DNA of 64,000 nt from Sinorhizobium numidicum (GTDB lineage: Bacteria; Pseudomonadota; Alphaproteobacteria; Rhizobiales; Rhizobiaceae), in contig NZ_CP120367.1 in the NCBI RefSeq assembly GCF_029892045.1, forward strand, positions 62,001-126,000. Reading direction: 5' to 3'. The translations under genes and the position numbers were made by a program. The notes under the pieces were generated by a model. The model was not told where the DNA came from. It searched no databases and saw only the letters and a list, made by a program, of their open reading frames with translations. Positions 52,759 to 61,897 of the stretch are shown here, in pieces (the stretch's first letter is position 1; the number at the start of each line of letters is the position of its first letter).

Positions 52759-53724
52759 ATGTCTGTAGTTGCCTCGTTCATGTACCGGGATGGGAAGCGC
52801 GCGGAGAAACTGCCGGTCTTCCCCACGCCGATCGCCTTCAACGACAATGAGTTCTGCTGGATCGGCCTCTATGCCCCGACGGCCGAAGAGATGGCGACGC
52901 TTCAGCAGGCCTACAGCCTTCACCAGCTTGCCGTCGAGGACGCGCTCAATGCGCACCAGTTACCGAAGGTCGACATCTATGGCGAGCAATTGTTCGTAGT
53001 TGCCAAGACCGCGCACCTCGAGGGCGACAAGATCGCCTACGGTCAGACAGCGCTGTTCGTCGGCCGGCATTACATCATCTCGGTTCGCCAAGGCTCGGCG
53101 CGTGCGCACAGCGCGCTTCGCTCGCAACTGGAGGCCTCGCCGCAACTAATGCAAAAGGGGCCGGATTATGTGTTGCATGCGATCATCGATTTCATCGTCG
53201 ATGGCTACTTGCCCGTCGTGCAGACGATCGAGGACAAGGTGCTGGCGATGGAGAAGCACATGCTGGTCGCGTTTCTCGAGCGCGAGGAGATCCGTCGGAT
53301 TTTTCGTATGCGCCGGCAGGTCATCCTGTTCCAGCGCATTCTCGGACCGATGTCCGAGGTGGTTGGCAAGCTGGCAAATCTGGATTTGCCGTGCATCGAC
53401 GATCACGCCAAGCCCTATTTCCGCGACGTGCTTGACCATGTCCGGCGCGTCGAGGCCATGGTCAGCGGCCTGCGCGAGGTCATCACCTCGGTGTTCGAGG
53501 CCAGCAACCTTCTGGAGCAGCAGCGCCAAGGCACGATCACCCGGCAACTGGCCGCCTGGGCCGCCATCCTTGCTGTCCCGACGGCAATCGCCGGGATTTA
53601 CGGTATGAATTTCGAGCACATGCCGGAATTGGAAACGCGCTACGGCTATTTCGCGGTGCTCGCAACGATCGCGCTGCTGTGTTCTTTCCTATTTTACCGC
53701 TTCAGGAAAGCCGGCTGGCTCTGA
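52759..53724 (+). CDS. corA: CorA-family divalent cation channel/transporter
   Basis: A 321-residue CorA protein. The long cytoplasmic funnel domain includes FCWIGLYAPTAEEMATLQQA and LHQLAVEDALNAHQLPKVDI. The two C-terminal helices carry the signature IYGMNFEHMPE (the GMN motif that forms the pore selectivity loop) and the following hydrophobic helix ending FYRFRKAGWL. The family moves Mg2+, and in some members Co2+, Ni2+ or Zn2+. It starts at the ATG with GAAGGAAATTC upstream. It lies close to an NRAMP-related transporter. Confidence 0.92.
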   Translation: MSVVASFMYRDGKRAEKLPVFPTPIAFNDNEFCWIGLYAPTAEEMATLQQAYSLHQLAVEDALNAHQLPKVDIYGEQLFVVAKTAHLEGDKIAYGQTALFVGRHYIISVRQGSARAHSALRSQLEASPQLMQKGPDYVLHAIIDFIVDGYLPVVQTIEDKVLAMEKHMLVAFLEREEIRRIFRMRRQVILFQRILGPMSEVVGKLANLDLPCIDDHAKPYFRDVLDHVRRVEAMVSGLREVITSVFEASNLLEQQRQGTITRQLAAWAAILAVPTAIAGIYGMNFEHMPELETRYGYFAVLATIALLCSFLFYRFRKAGWL

Positions 53725-53776
53725 TGTTGGCCGTTCGATCTCAGTTGTGGATGCCGAGGAAATCAACAAGCGCTCC

Positions 53777-54568
53777 CTAACGATTCTGCTCGGGATAGAC
53801 GCGGTCCAGCGGGGTAGGCCTCAGCCTTTCGCCCATCATGCAGTCGGTGGCAGGCTCTTCGGCTGCGAGGCGAACACTCGCGGCTGGCGAGTGGCCGCTG
53901 ACTTCCAGGATCAACTTCTGACGAATGGCGATTCCGAAGTCCTCCGGCTCATGCACGGCAAGAACGAACGAGCCAGGACCGCCAATGACGCAATCGCCGT
54001 AATATTGATCAAGAGGGCCAATAGACGCCGACGGCCGAATGAGAATCGCCAGCCCATTGATGATGATGCCGCGGGCCAGCGCTTCAGCGCGCACGGGCGT
54101 GACCGGCGGTCCCGAATTGTTCGGTCCGTCGCCGGAAATGTCGAGTATCCGGCGTTCGCCGGAGAACTCATTCGCTTCGATAAGCGACGCGCCGAAGATG
54201 ATGGCATTGGAGACGGAGGTCGCGCGCCGTGTCCCGATGGGCCGTACTTGCAGCCTGGCGGCGAAAGCTTCGGCGTCCTCGGCTTCGTCAATCACCTGCC
54301 AGGGGATGACGGAATCCTCGTTCACCAGCCCAGCCCATTCGAAATACCCGAGCGCGATGCGCCCCAGGTGGCCGCCTTGCACCGCGTTGATGAAGTCCGG
54401 GTGTCTGAGCGCCTCCAGATAGCCGGCGCGCTGTACGCGCGCTTCCTCCATGTCCATCGACCCCGAAATATCAACGGCAAGCAGGAGCTCAACATCGACC
54501 TCCTCGGCTGCCGCTGCCTGGATCAGGACTGCGCCTAACGCCAGGATGAGTGCGATCACCTTGAACAT
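53777..54568 (-). CDS. Exported DUF1194 von Willebrand factor A-type protein
   Basis: A 263-residue protein with a signal peptide (MFKVIALILALGAVLIQAAA, cleavage before EEVDV). The vWA fold follows: LLLAVDISGSMDMEEARVQR holds the DxSxS metal-ion-dependent adhesion site. ATSVSNAIIFGASLIEANEF and RRILDISGDGPNNSGPPVTP carry the remaining metal ligands (Thr and Asp). Such proteins are exported and probably bind a divalent ion and a partner protein. It faces corA, convergent within 53 bases. Its role is unknown. Confidence 0.88.
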   Translation of the reverse strand: MFKVIALILALGAVLIQAAAAEEVDVELLLAVDISGSMDMEEARVQRAGYLEALRHPDFINAVQGGHLGRIALGYFEWAGLVNEDSVIPWQVIDEAEDAEAFAARLQVRPIGTRRATSVSNAIIFGASLIEANEFSGERRILDISGDGPNNSGPPVTPVRAEALARGIIINGLAILIRPSASIGPLDQYYGDCVIGGPGSFVLAVHEPEDFGIAIRQKLILEVSGHSPAASVRLAAEEPATDCMMGERLRPTPLDRVYPEQNR

Positions 54569-54821
54569 CGCCTCGGCCCCATGTTGGATGAGACGTGCGC
54601 ATCGGCAGGGTTCAGGAACAACGGCCTCCCCGCAGCATTATCTTAGCTGCTCGCATTGCCGGCGCAAAGGCGTCGCCTGAAGTAGGCCCCAACTTCGTCA
54701 GGAGCATGGATGCCATCGGGTTCTGCAGGATTTCGGCTCAAGGTACCCGGACTCGATCGCCGGCCGGAGAACACGCCTCACGCGCGAGCCAGAAGCGTGC
54801 ACCGGGCCGAGGCCGCATGAA

Positions 54822-56102
54822 ATGGCGAAATTGTCATCGGCTCCCTCTTCTGAAAAGCGGCCTGCATTCCATCTCCTCAGAAAACTTCGCACTGGCCTGA
54901 TCACCGGCGCGGCCGACGATGATCCGAGCGGTATAGCAACGTACAGCCAGGTCGGTGCCCAGTTCGGCTTCACCCTCGGCTGGGCGATGCTGTTCTGCTA
55001 TCCGCTGATGGTGGCCGTCCAGGGCGTCAGCGCCGGGATCGGCGCTGTGACCGGACAGGGCATTGCGCAGAACCTGCGCCAGCATTACCCACTGTGGCTC
55101 GGCAGGGTGGCCGTGTCGCTGTTGTTCGCTGCCAACTTCATCAACATCGGTGCCGATCTCGCCGCCATGGGCGCGGCGTTTCGTCTCCTGTTGGATGGTC
55201 CGCAACTAATCTACGTCGCGATCTTCGGCATTATCAGCGTCGTCCTCGAGGTTTTCGTGCGCTATCGCCGCTACGCCTTGTTCCTCAAGTGGCTGACGCT
55301 GTCGCTATTTGCCTATGTCATCGTCGTCTTTGCCGTCGAGGTCCCCTGGTCGGAGGCATTGCGCGGCGTCTTGGTCCCGCAGCTCGCCTTTGACAGCGGA
55401 CACGCGATGGCTTTGGTCGCCATCTTCGGGACGACGATCAGCCCGTACCTGTTTTTCTGGCAGGCCGGTCAGGAGGTCGAGGAATTGCACATGCGGCGGC
55501 GCGAAAGGCTCGCGGCTGATCCGAAGGCGGCAGACCCGGAACTCGCGCGCATTCGCCTGGACACTCTCGTGGGCATGGGGTTCTCCAATGTTGTCGCGCT
55601 GTTCATCATTCTGGCGACGGCCGCAACACTGCATGCGAACGGAATCACGCAGATCGAGACCTCGGCAGAGGCGGCAGAGGCTCTGCGGCCGATCGCCGGG
55701 GAATTCACCTTCGTCGTGTTCGCCGCCGGAATCATCGGAACGGGGTTGCTGGCGGTCCCGGTTCTCGCCGGTTCGGCCGCCTACGCCGTCGCTGAACTGT
55801 TCCAGTGGCCCGAAGGACTTGATCGTGCACCGCATAGGGCGAAAGCGTTCTACGGCACCATCGCGGCGGCGACGCTCGGCAGTGTCGCTCTCTCATTCAC
55901 CGGACTGGATCCGTTCCGGATGCTCTACTGGAGCGCCGTCGTCAACGGCATGCTGGCCGCGCCGCTCATTGGCATAATGACGGTGATGGCGCTCAACCCG
56001 CGCATCATGGGGCGGCTGACCGCACCTTGGTGGATGGCCAGCCTGGCTGGCCTCACGGCGATCGTTATGGGGCTTGCGACGCTCGCAATGTTTCTGCTCT
56101 AG
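54822..56102 (+). CDS. NRAMP-related divalent metal transporter (NRMT-like)
   Basis: A 426-residue protein with about eleven membrane helices. The first helix has DDDPSGIATYSQVGAQFGFT where classical NRAMP has DPGN. The sixth reads FGTTISPYLFFWQAGQEVEE where NRAMP has the metal-binding MPH. These substitutions are those described for NRAMP-related Mg2+ transporters, so Mg2+, possibly Mn2+, is the likeliest substrate. It is 254 bases from the divergent DUF1194 gene. With CorA it gives two Mg2+-type systems within 3.5 kb. Confidence 0.85.
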   Translation: MAKLSSAPSSEKRPAFHLLRKLRTGLITGAADDDPSGIATYSQVGAQFGFTLGWAMLFCYPLMVAVQGVSAGIGAVTGQGIAQNLRQHYPLWLGRVAVSLLFAANFINIGADLAAMGAAFRLLLDGPQLIYVAIFGIISVVLEVFVRYRRYALFLKWLTLSLFAYVIVVFAVEVPWSEALRGVLVPQLAFDSGHAMALVAIFGTTISPYLFFWQAGQEVEELHMRRRERLAADPKAADPELARIRLDTLVGMGFSNVVALFIILATAATLHANGITQIETSAEAAEALRPIAGEFTFVVFAAGIIGTGLLAVPVLAGSAAYAVAELFQWPEGLDRAPHRAKAFYGTIAAATLGSVALSFTGLDPFRMLYWSAVVNGMLAAPLIGIMTVMALNPRIMGRLTAPWWMASLAGLTAIVMGLATLAMFLL

Positions 56103-56398
56103 CCTTGAGTGCTGCTGAAGAGCAGCATCAGCGCGCTCCGAATTCGCCAGGTGAGCAAGCTTGCCGCGGTGCGGCGCGTGTGAGGTTCGAGATGGCCCGG
56201 AACTCTAATCTCTCATGTGAATGCCTTCGCCGAACCGGCATTGCGACCGTACGCGGTGCGCGGGCTAGGAGAGCCATTCGAGCGAAAGCAATCGCCGCAG
56301 CGGCGCGTGGGAATCTACTATTGGCGAGGGGCCGCTGTGGGTCGAAGGGAGCCGTTCCCTGTGCACGGTTTGTTGCGAGGATGTTCACGTTCTAGCTA
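56103..56398. other. Spacer downstream of the NRAMP-related gene
   Basis: About 300 bases. Frames on both strands overlap and have no motif. It ends at the 28-base repeat copy. Confidence 0.4.
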
Positions 56399-56426
56399 AG
56401 AAGATCGCATAATGTATCAACGGGAA
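56399..56426 (+). repeat. 28-base direct repeat, copy 2 (core GATCGCATAATGTATC)
   Basis: Matches the element at 43116-43143 in 27 of 28 positions in the same orientation. Here it sits 24 bases beyond the stop codon of the small XRE gene. Flanking DNA differs from copy 1, so the element itself is the conserved unit. Confidence 0.65.
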
Positions 56427-56450
56427 CAGTTTGAGTGTCCCCTTTGGTGG

Positions 56451-56702
56451 CTAGACAGCCTTGTTGCCCAAGCGCACACCGCTGCCACCGTCGGGGGCCG
56501 GTCCTTCGTCAAAGAAGACAATCCCGCGCTCCTCATAAACGCGCCTGATCGCTTCCACAGTGACGGGCTGAGGCCCGCGCGGACCGACTTCATCTTGCTC
56601 GATCCTGCTGACCGTATTGGCTGTGACTTTCGCCAGTTGGGCGACCTCTCGTACTCCGAGCTTCAATATTGCGCGCGCGGCTCGGGCCTGAGCAGAATTC
56701 AC
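56451..56702 (-). CDS. Small XRE-family helix-turn-helix regulator
   Basis: An 83-residue repressor-like protein from the GTG at 56702, which has GAGG five bases upstream. The HTH reads RAARAILKLGVREVAQLAKV, then TANTVSRIEQDEVGP, then an IRRVYEERGIVFFDEG tail, the typical helix-turn-helix_3 layout. An upstream frame extends 21 codons, but it would place both operator copies (56723-56774) inside the coding region. So the shorter start is preferred. It probably represses its own promoter. No toxin gene is adjacent. Confidence 0.82.
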   Translation of the reverse strand: MNSAQARAARAILKLGVREVAQLAKVTANTVSRIEQDEVGPRGPQPVTVEAIRRVYEERGIVFFDEGPAPDGGSGVRLGNKAV

Positions 56703-56722
56703 GGTGACCTCGTATTCATTTC

Positions 56723-56774
56723 GATACAGCGTATTGACAAACATCCGGACGCAATATAGATACACTGTATCGAC
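56723..56774. promoter_or_regulatory. Doubled operator of the XRE regulator
   Basis: Two related 16-base sites, GATACAGCGTATTGAC (56723-56738) and GATACACTGTATCGAC (56759-56774), match in 13 of 16 positions. The second contains the perfect palindrome GATACA-C-TGTATC. They lie 36 bases apart, immediately upstream of the GTG start of the XRE gene. This fits autorepression by a dimeric HTH protein. Confidence 0.65.
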
Positions 56775-56864
56775 ATCTGCATCAATGATTCCGAGCGGTT
56801 TGGCTGGGCGGATTCCGTCCGGCGTGTCAACGCGCGAGCAGATTACGCGCTAAGGGAAGGCTGC

Positions 56865-57755
56865 ATGGAACTGCGCCAGCTGAGTTATTTCGTTGCGGTG
56901 GCCGAGGAGCTACATTTCGGCCGGGCAGCGGCACGGGTGCACATCGCCCAGCCGGCGTTGAGCAATCATGTGCAGGCGCTAGAGAAGGAACTCGGTGTCC
57001 AGCTTCTCACCCGGACGACCAGACGGGTGGCGCTGACCAGGGCAGGGGAGGTGTTTCATGATCGTTGCGTCCGGATCTTAAGAGATGTCGATCTCTCCAC
57101 CGAGGCCACCCGCTCGGTCGCCGGCAAGAACGTCAAGAAGATCAAGATCGGCACCATCTATCCGGCGACCATCGGCGTGCTGCCTTCCTTTCTGGCAAGG
57201 ATCGCAAGGAAATACCCGGAGATCCAGCTGCACATCTCCAGCGGCTCGACCGATGGCATCATCCGGAGTATCGAGACCGGCCAGATCAATCTCGGCTTCA
57301 TCCGGCCGGTCGAAAACATCGGCGCCTTACGCTTCTTCTCGATCGCCCAGGAGCGCTATCTACTGGCGGTGGAAAAGCAAAGCGCGCTTGCCGCTCGATC
57401 CGAGATCGGCATTGAGGATCTCAGAGACCAGAAGATCATCTCCTTTTCCAGGGCGAACCTCTCCTATACCGAGCGCTATTTTGCGGGAAAGTTCGAGGAG
57501 CACGATCTGACGAAAAACATCGCCTATAGCTGCGACGACAGCTTCTCGCTCGTCTCGCTGGTCTCCGCCGGTCTCGGCATCGGCTTCGCGCCGGAATGGA
57601 CGCAGGATCTGCCGAACCGCAATTTCGAGCTCAAGAAGGTGCGGGGCGTCGACTTCCGGATCGGACTTGGGGTCGCCTGGAACAAGGAGGATCCGACCGC
57701 CGCGCGCGACGACATCATCGACATTGCAAGATCGCTGGCGCGGCCGGGAAGGTGA
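56865..57755 (+). CDS. LysR-family transcriptional regulator
   Basis: A 296-residue LysR protein. The N-terminal HTH is standard: ELRQLSYFVAVAEELHFGRA, then AARVHIAQPALSNHVQAL. The effector domain begins near residue 90 (VKKIKIGTIYPATIGVLPSF) and is complete to the end. It is convergent with the isomerase gene and therefore near the ABC-importer operon. Control of that operon is plausible, but the operon promoter lies far away at its other end, so this is uncertain. The ligand is not known. Confidence 0.9.
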   Translation: MELRQLSYFVAVAEELHFGRAAARVHIAQPALSNHVQALEKELGVQLLTRTTRRVALTRAGEVFHDRCVRILRDVDLSTEATRSVAGKNVKKIKIGTIYPATIGVLPSFLARIARKYPEIQLHISSGSTDGIIRSIETGQINLGFIRPVENIGALRFFSIAQERYLLAVEKQSALAARSEIGIEDLRDQKIISFSRANLSYTERYFAGKFEEHDLTKNIAYSCDDSFSLVSLVSAGLGIGFAPEWTQDLPNRNFELKKVRGVDFRIGLGVAWNKEDPTAARDDIIDIARSLARPGR

Positions 57756-57844
57756 GGGGGAGGCGGTCTTCGCCCGCCCAAACGGAGCAGCTTGCCGGGC
57801 GCAGTTGGTCCCGGTTTCCGCCTTTCAGGCGGCTGACGCTAAAC

Positions 57845-57862
57845 TTGGGGTAATCGCGGCGC
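57845..57862. repeat. 18-base exact repeat TGGGGTAATCGCGGCGCG, copy 2
   Basis: Identical to 41322-41339, including the AAC plus one base before it. It lies between the convergent LysR and isomerase genes, with no IS sequence next to it. This supports its being a target or dispersed repeat and not only an IS end. Confidence 0.5.
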
Positions 57863-57927
57863 GTACACTCTCTCCTGCGGATAGCCAGTGGCGGCCCCGA
57901 ACGTGCCGCCATTAACTTCAGCGCTTG

Positions 57928-58842
57928 TCAGGCTGCCCGCTGACGCATGAGCAACGCCGCAAGACGCCTTGCCCGTTCGAGGCAGGTTGGCTGCTGGTCT
58001 GCAAATCGCTCCGCGCCGATTTCCATGATCAGCGTCGTATCCGGCAGGAATGCCAGCTCGGAGAAGATGTCTTCCCATGGAATGTTGCCCCAGCCGATCG
58101 GCAGATGCAGGTCGCCGATGCCGAGCGCGGTTGCCTCGGCCGGATGATAGAAGCGCTTCATCGAATAGGGCAGGCCAAAGCTATCATGCACATGCAGATG
58201 CCCGGTCACCGGTGCCATGTCGCGCAACTGTTCGCGAAAATCGAGATTGCGGAAGGTCGCTTCGATATAGGCATGCGAGAAATCGATCAGTGCAACGACG
58301 TTATCCGAGCCGATCGCGCGAACGGTCGCTGCCACCTGGCTCGGCGTCTGCCGATACTGGCCGCTTTCGGTGGTGAAGATATTTTCAAGGGCGATGCGCA
58401 CACCGTAACCCTTGGCGATTTCGGCCATCTCGGCGAGCGCCTCACGTTCAATCTGGTCGAGATCTCCGCCATTCTCGCCATCTGCAACCTGTGCGGCGCC
58501 CGAATGGTGCACGAGAATGCCGGCGCCGAGGCGATTGCACAGTTCCAGCATGGCCCGCACGATCTTCTTCTGCAGATGCAGATGCTCCCGGTCCATGAAG
58601 TTGGAAACGATCTGGCCGTGCAGCGACAGCTTCCTGAAGTTGTACTGGCGGACAATCTCTGTGACGCGCTGTGTCCGGTCCTCGATGATCCGGCCGCCGC
58701 TGATGATTTCCTCACCATAGATGCCGATCTCGCAGGCATCGGCGCCCGTATCGGCGATTTCCCGCAAGGACGCATCCAGTATGGTCAGATCACCGTTGCC
58801 GGTCCGGTTGCAGAAACCGATGGCGGTTATGATGTCGTTCAT
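57928..58842 (-). CDS. Sugar-phosphate isomerase/epimerase-type TIM-barrel protein
   Basis: A 304-residue AP-endonuclease-2-like TIM barrel, the fold shared by xylose isomerase-like epimerases. Segments include LREIADTGADACEIGIYGEE, FRKLSLHGQIVSNFMDREHL, the metal-ligand-type VRIALENIFTTESGQYRQTP, VVALIDFSHAYIEATFRNLD and GHLHVHDSFGLPYSMKRFYH. Glu, Asp, His and Glu ligands of a divalent metal fit these positions. It is the last gene of the ABC-importer operon, 30 bases after the ATPase gene, and probably converts the imported substrate. The exact sugar is unknown. Confidence 0.88.
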   Translation of the reverse strand: MNDIITAIGFCNRTGNGDLTILDASLREIADTGADACEIGIYGEEIISGGRIIEDRTQRVTEIVRQYNFRKLSLHGQIVSNFMDREHLHLQKKIVRAMLELCNRLGAGILVHHSGAAQVADGENGGDLDQIEREALAEMAEIAKGYGVRIALENIFTTESGQYRQTPSQVAATVRAIGSDNVVALIDFSHAYIEATFRNLDFREQLRDMAPVTGHLHVHDSFGLPYSMKRFYHPAEATALGIGDLHLPIGWGNIPWEDIFSELAFLPDTTLIMEIGAERFADQQPTCLERARRLAALLMRQRAA

Positions 58843-58872
58843 GACAGGTTCTCCTTCGAGACTTGCAACAGA

Positions 58873-60003
58873 TCACGCGACGGTTGCAAGTGCCGGGATC
58901 CCGGCCGGATTTTCCTTGGCGCCGGTCACGGGCCCGACGTCTATCCGTCGCCCGCTGTCGCGGTCGAAGACATGCAGTTGCGATAAGGGCAGCTCCAGGC
59001 TGATCCGATCCCCGGGGCGCACGGTCATCTGCTCGCCGATGATGGCGGCAAAGGGCTGCCCATCGATCTCGGCATGAACGACACGGCCGGAACCGAGCTC
59101 TTCAATGAAATCCACCTTCGCCGACACGCCGGTGCCGGCCTGCACGACCACGCATTGCTCCGGGCGGATGCCGACAGTGACGTTCTTTCCGCGCAATTGC
59201 GCGGCGAGGGCGTCGTCGATCGGCAGCTGTGCATTCCCGAACCGAACCATGGCGGTCCCGGCTTCGACGCGGGTTTCGAAAAGGTTCATCGCGGGCGAAC
59301 CGATGAAAGACGCGACGAAGACGCTTGCCGGCCGGTGATAGATGTCGAGTGGTTGGCCGACCTGCTCGACACGGCCCTTGTTCATCACCACCAGCTTGTC
59401 TGCGAGTGTCATCGCCTCGACCTGATCATGCGTGACGAAGATCGACGTTGCCGACAGGCGCTGGTGCAGCTTGCGGATCTCGGCCCGCATGGTGACACGC
59501 AGCTTGGCATCGAGGTTCGACAAGGGCTCGTCGAACAGGAAGACCTTCGGCTCGCGAATGATGGCGCGCGCCATGGCGACACGCTGACGCTGGCCGCCGG
59601 AGAGAGCCGCAGGCCTGCGGGTGAGATAGTCGGACAGGCCGACGATCTTCGCCGTCTCTTCGATGCGCTTTTCGCGCTCGGCCCTGGACACGCCGGCGAC
59701 CTTCAACGCATAGCCGATATTTCCGGCAACGGTCATATGGGGGTAGAGCGCATAGTTCTGGAACACCATAGCGCAGCCGCGTTGACGCGGCTCCAGCTTG
59801 TTGACGACGCGGCTGTTGATCGCGATCTCGCCTGCGGTGATTTCCTCAAGCCCTGCAATCATCCTGAGAAGCGTCGACTTGCCGCAGCCGGAAGGGCCTA
59901 GGATGACCACGAATTCGCCGGACGCAAAGGAAAGATCGACGCCATGCAATGTCTTCGATTTGCCATAGGATTTGTGGACGGCGCGGATATCAATGTCAGC
60001 CAT
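58873..60003 (-). CDS. ABC importer ATPase, UgpC/MalK type
   Basis: A 376-residue ATP-binding subunit. Walker A is GPSGCGKS, the signature is [15 protein letters not shown] and Walker B is [12 protein letters not shown], with the D-loop following. The last ~130 residues form the MalK-type OB-fold regulatory domain ([11 protein letters not shown] ... [13 protein letters not shown]). It energises import through the two permeases encoded upstream. The closest type by order and sequence style is UgpC (glycerol-3-phosphate) or a sugar/polyol system. The gene order binding protein-permease-permease-ATPase supports one functional importer. Confidence 0.93.
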   Translation of the reverse strand: MADIDIRAVHKSYGKSKTLHGVDLSFASGEFVVILGPSGCGKSTLLRMIAGLEEITAGEIAINSRVVNKLEPRQRGCAMVFQNYALYPHMTVAGNIGYALKVAGVSRAEREKRIEETAKIVGLSDYLTRRPAALSGGQRQRVAMARAIIREPKVFLFDEPLSNLDAKLRVTMRAEIRKLHQRLSATSIFVTHDQVEAMTLADKLVVMNKGRVEQVGQPLDIYHRPASVFVASFIGSPAMNLFETRVEAGTAMVRFGNAQLPIDDALAAQLRGKNVTVGIRPEQCVVVQAGTGVSAKVDFIEELGSGRVVHAEIDGQPFAAIIGEQMTVRPGDRISLELPLSQLHVFDRDSGRRIDVGPVTGAKENPAGIPALATVA

Positions 60004-60033
60004 AGTCTTGAACCTTGTTTGTTAAAGCGTGGA

Positions 60034-60921
60034 TCATTTTTCCGTGGCAACCAGGCCACGTATGAACCAGCGTTGAAGCACAGCGACGACGATCAGCGGC
60101 GGCGCCATGATGATGAGAGAGCCGGCGAGCGTGACGTTCCAGTCCGGCGTTCCGTTCTCCGAGGGCAGGAGCGCTACCAGCGACATCATCGTCGTCTTGT
60201 AGGACGGGTCCGTGATCATCAGCAGCGGCCACAGGTACTGGTTCCAGCCATAGACGAACATGATGGTGGTGAGCGCCAGCATGTTGGTGCGCGACAGCGG
60301 CAACAGCATGTCGAAGAAGAAGCGCACAGGACCGGATCCGTCCATGCGCGCGGCCTCGGCAAGTTCATCCGGCAGCGTCATGAAGAACTGGCGGTAGAGA
60401 AACGTGCCGGTTGCGGTCGCAATCAGCGGCAAGCTCAGGCCGGCATAGGAATTGAGCAGGTTCCATTCGACCGACACTTCGATTCCCGTGAGAGCGGCAA
60501 TCAGGAGGCGGAACGGGTGGAAGAGATCCGCGGCAACGGCGTAGGTCGGCACCACGCGGACTTCGAGCGGCAACATCAGCGTGATGAACACCATCCAGAA
60601 AAAGAAATGCTTGAGGGGTGTGCGAAAGAAGACGATGGCAAAGGCGGTGCAGGCCGACAAGACCACTTTGCCGAAGGTAACGAGGCTGGCCATGATGAGG
60701 CTGTTTGTCAAAGCCGTGGCGAGGCTGGCGCGCGACCAGGCGGCAGCGGCGTTCTCCAACAGGCGGTCCTGCGGCACGAACTGGAACGGCACGCTGTTGA
60801 CCTGCTGCAAGGTCTGGCTGGCGCCGGCCAGGATGACGATGAAGGGCCCGATCAACAGCAGGAAACCGAGGACCATCAGCACATAGGTGAACGCATCGGC
60901 GAAGGGGGTGCGCTGGATCAT
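60034..60921 (-). CDS. ABC importer permease, UgpE type
   Basis: A 295-residue permease with six predicted membrane helices. The EAA loop that contacts the ATPase is visible as ELAEAARMDGSGPVRFFFDM. The N-terminus (FADAFTYVLMVLGFLLLIGP) is the first helix, and the long second periplasmic loop, QTLQQVNSVPFQFVPQ, is typical of UgpE/MalG-like proteins. It starts seven bases after the upstream permease gene, so translation is coupled. It is the inner-membrane channel half for the substrate. Confidence 0.9.
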   Translation of the reverse strand: MIQRTPFADAFTYVLMVLGFLLLIGPFIVILAGASQTLQQVNSVPFQFVPQDRLLENAAAAWSRASLATALTNSLIMASLVTFGKVVLSACTAFAIVFFRTPLKHFFFWMVFITLMLPLEVRVVPTYAVAADLFHPFRLLIAALTGIEVSVEWNLLNSYAGLSLPLIATATGTFLYRQFFMTLPDELAEAARMDGSGPVRFFFDMLLPLSRTNMLALTTIMFVYGWNQYLWPLLMITDPSYKTTMMSLVALLPSENGTPDWNVTLAGSLIIMAPPLIVVAVLQRWFIRGLVATEK

Positions 60922-60928
60922 GATCGGC

Positions 60929-61819
60929 TCACTTGTAATGCACCCGCTTCTCGATGAAGCGGAACTGGATGAAGGTGAAGACCATGATCAGGCCGATCAG
61001 AACGATGCTCTGGGCCGAGGCGCCAGAATAGTTCAAGCCCTTGAAGGCTTCATCGACGATGCGGAAGACCATCACCTCCGTGCCGTGATTGGGCCCGCCG
61101 CCAGTGGTGTTGTGCACGATACCGAAGGTGTCGGCCCCCACGAAGCCTTCCGTCATCATGATGACAAGCAGAAAGAACAACGTCGGAGCGAGCATCGGAA
61201 TCTGGATATCCACGGCGCGCCGGATCGGACCGGCACCGTCCATGGCGGCCGCTTCTGTTAGCGCGCGCGGGACCGATTGCAGTCCGGCCAGCAGGAAGAT
61301 GAAGGTATAACCCGCCCATTTCCAGGCAAAGATGATGATCACAAGGACGAGTGCATGGCTGCCGTATTTCGCCGGATTCCAAAAATCAGGGAAGATGGCA
61401 TTGACCGAGGCCATCAGCCCGCGTTCAGGCGAAAGAATGAAGCGGAAGGCCATGCCGGCGGCAGGTCCGGCGATGGCGTAGGGCAGGATATAAAGGAAGC
61501 GGAACAGACCGGAGCCGGGAAGCTGACGCTCGACTGCGAGCGCCAGGACAAGGCCGACGACGATTGTGAACACCGTTCCGCAGAGGGAGAAAATCAGGCT
61601 GACAACCACCGAGTTCCAATAGAAGGGATCGGCGAACACGTCTTGGAAATTGGCCCATCCGACGAATTCTGCCGCACCGCCGAAAGGTGGCTCGAGCGTG
61701 AAAGCCCACTGCATCACCGCAACTGCCGGCCAATAGAAGAAGAGGAGGATCAAAGCAATCTGTGGCAGGGCGAACAGGATCGGCAACCACCAGCTTTTAA
61801 AAACGGAATGCTTGTCCAT
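60929..61819 (-). CDS. ABC importer permease, UgpA type
   Basis: A 296-residue permease with six membrane helices, starting with LPILFALPQIALILLFFYWP. The EAA loop reads ALTEAAAMDGAGPIRRAVDI. The TTGGGPNHGTEVMVF segment in the last third is the classical UgpA/MalF-group signature. It pairs with the UgpE-type permease. A hairpin at 61850-61881 separates it from the binding-protein gene, so the binding protein can be made in excess. Confidence 0.9.
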   Translation of the reverse strand: MDKHSVFKSWWLPILFALPQIALILLFFYWPAVAVMQWAFTLEPPFGGAAEFVGWANFQDVFADPFYWNSVVVSLIFSLCGTVFTIVVGLVLALAVERQLPGSGLFRFLYILPYAIAGPAAGMAFRFILSPERGLMASVNAIFPDFWNPAKYGSHALVLVIIIFAWKWAGYTFIFLLAGLQSVPRALTEAAAMDGAGPIRRAVDIQIPMLAPTLFFLLVIMMTEGFVGADTFGIVHNTTGGGPNHGTEVMVFRIVDEAFKGLNYSGASAQSIVLIGLIMVFTFIQFRFIEKRVHYK

Positions 61820-61849
61820 GGGTGACTTGAAACCATACAGGAAAGAGAA

Positions 61850-61881
61850 GAGAGCCCGCCGCGCGAAACCGGCAGGCTCTC
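61850..61881 (-). terminator. Intergenic hairpin after the binding-protein gene
   Basis: GAGAGCC (61850-61856) pairs with GGCTCTC (61875-61881), with further CCG/CGG pairing inside. It lies in the 78-base gap between the binding protein and the first permease. Such hairpins commonly stabilise the binding-protein message and attenuate read-through to the permeases. The T-run is interrupted, so termination would be partial. Confidence 0.55.
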
Positions 61882-61897
61882 AGAGTAGGGCGGGGTT

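Noticed and set aside
59074..60957. Long + strand frames opposite the ABC importer genes
   Set aside because: They are antisense to clear ATPase and permease genes; no motif or ribosome-binding site supports them.
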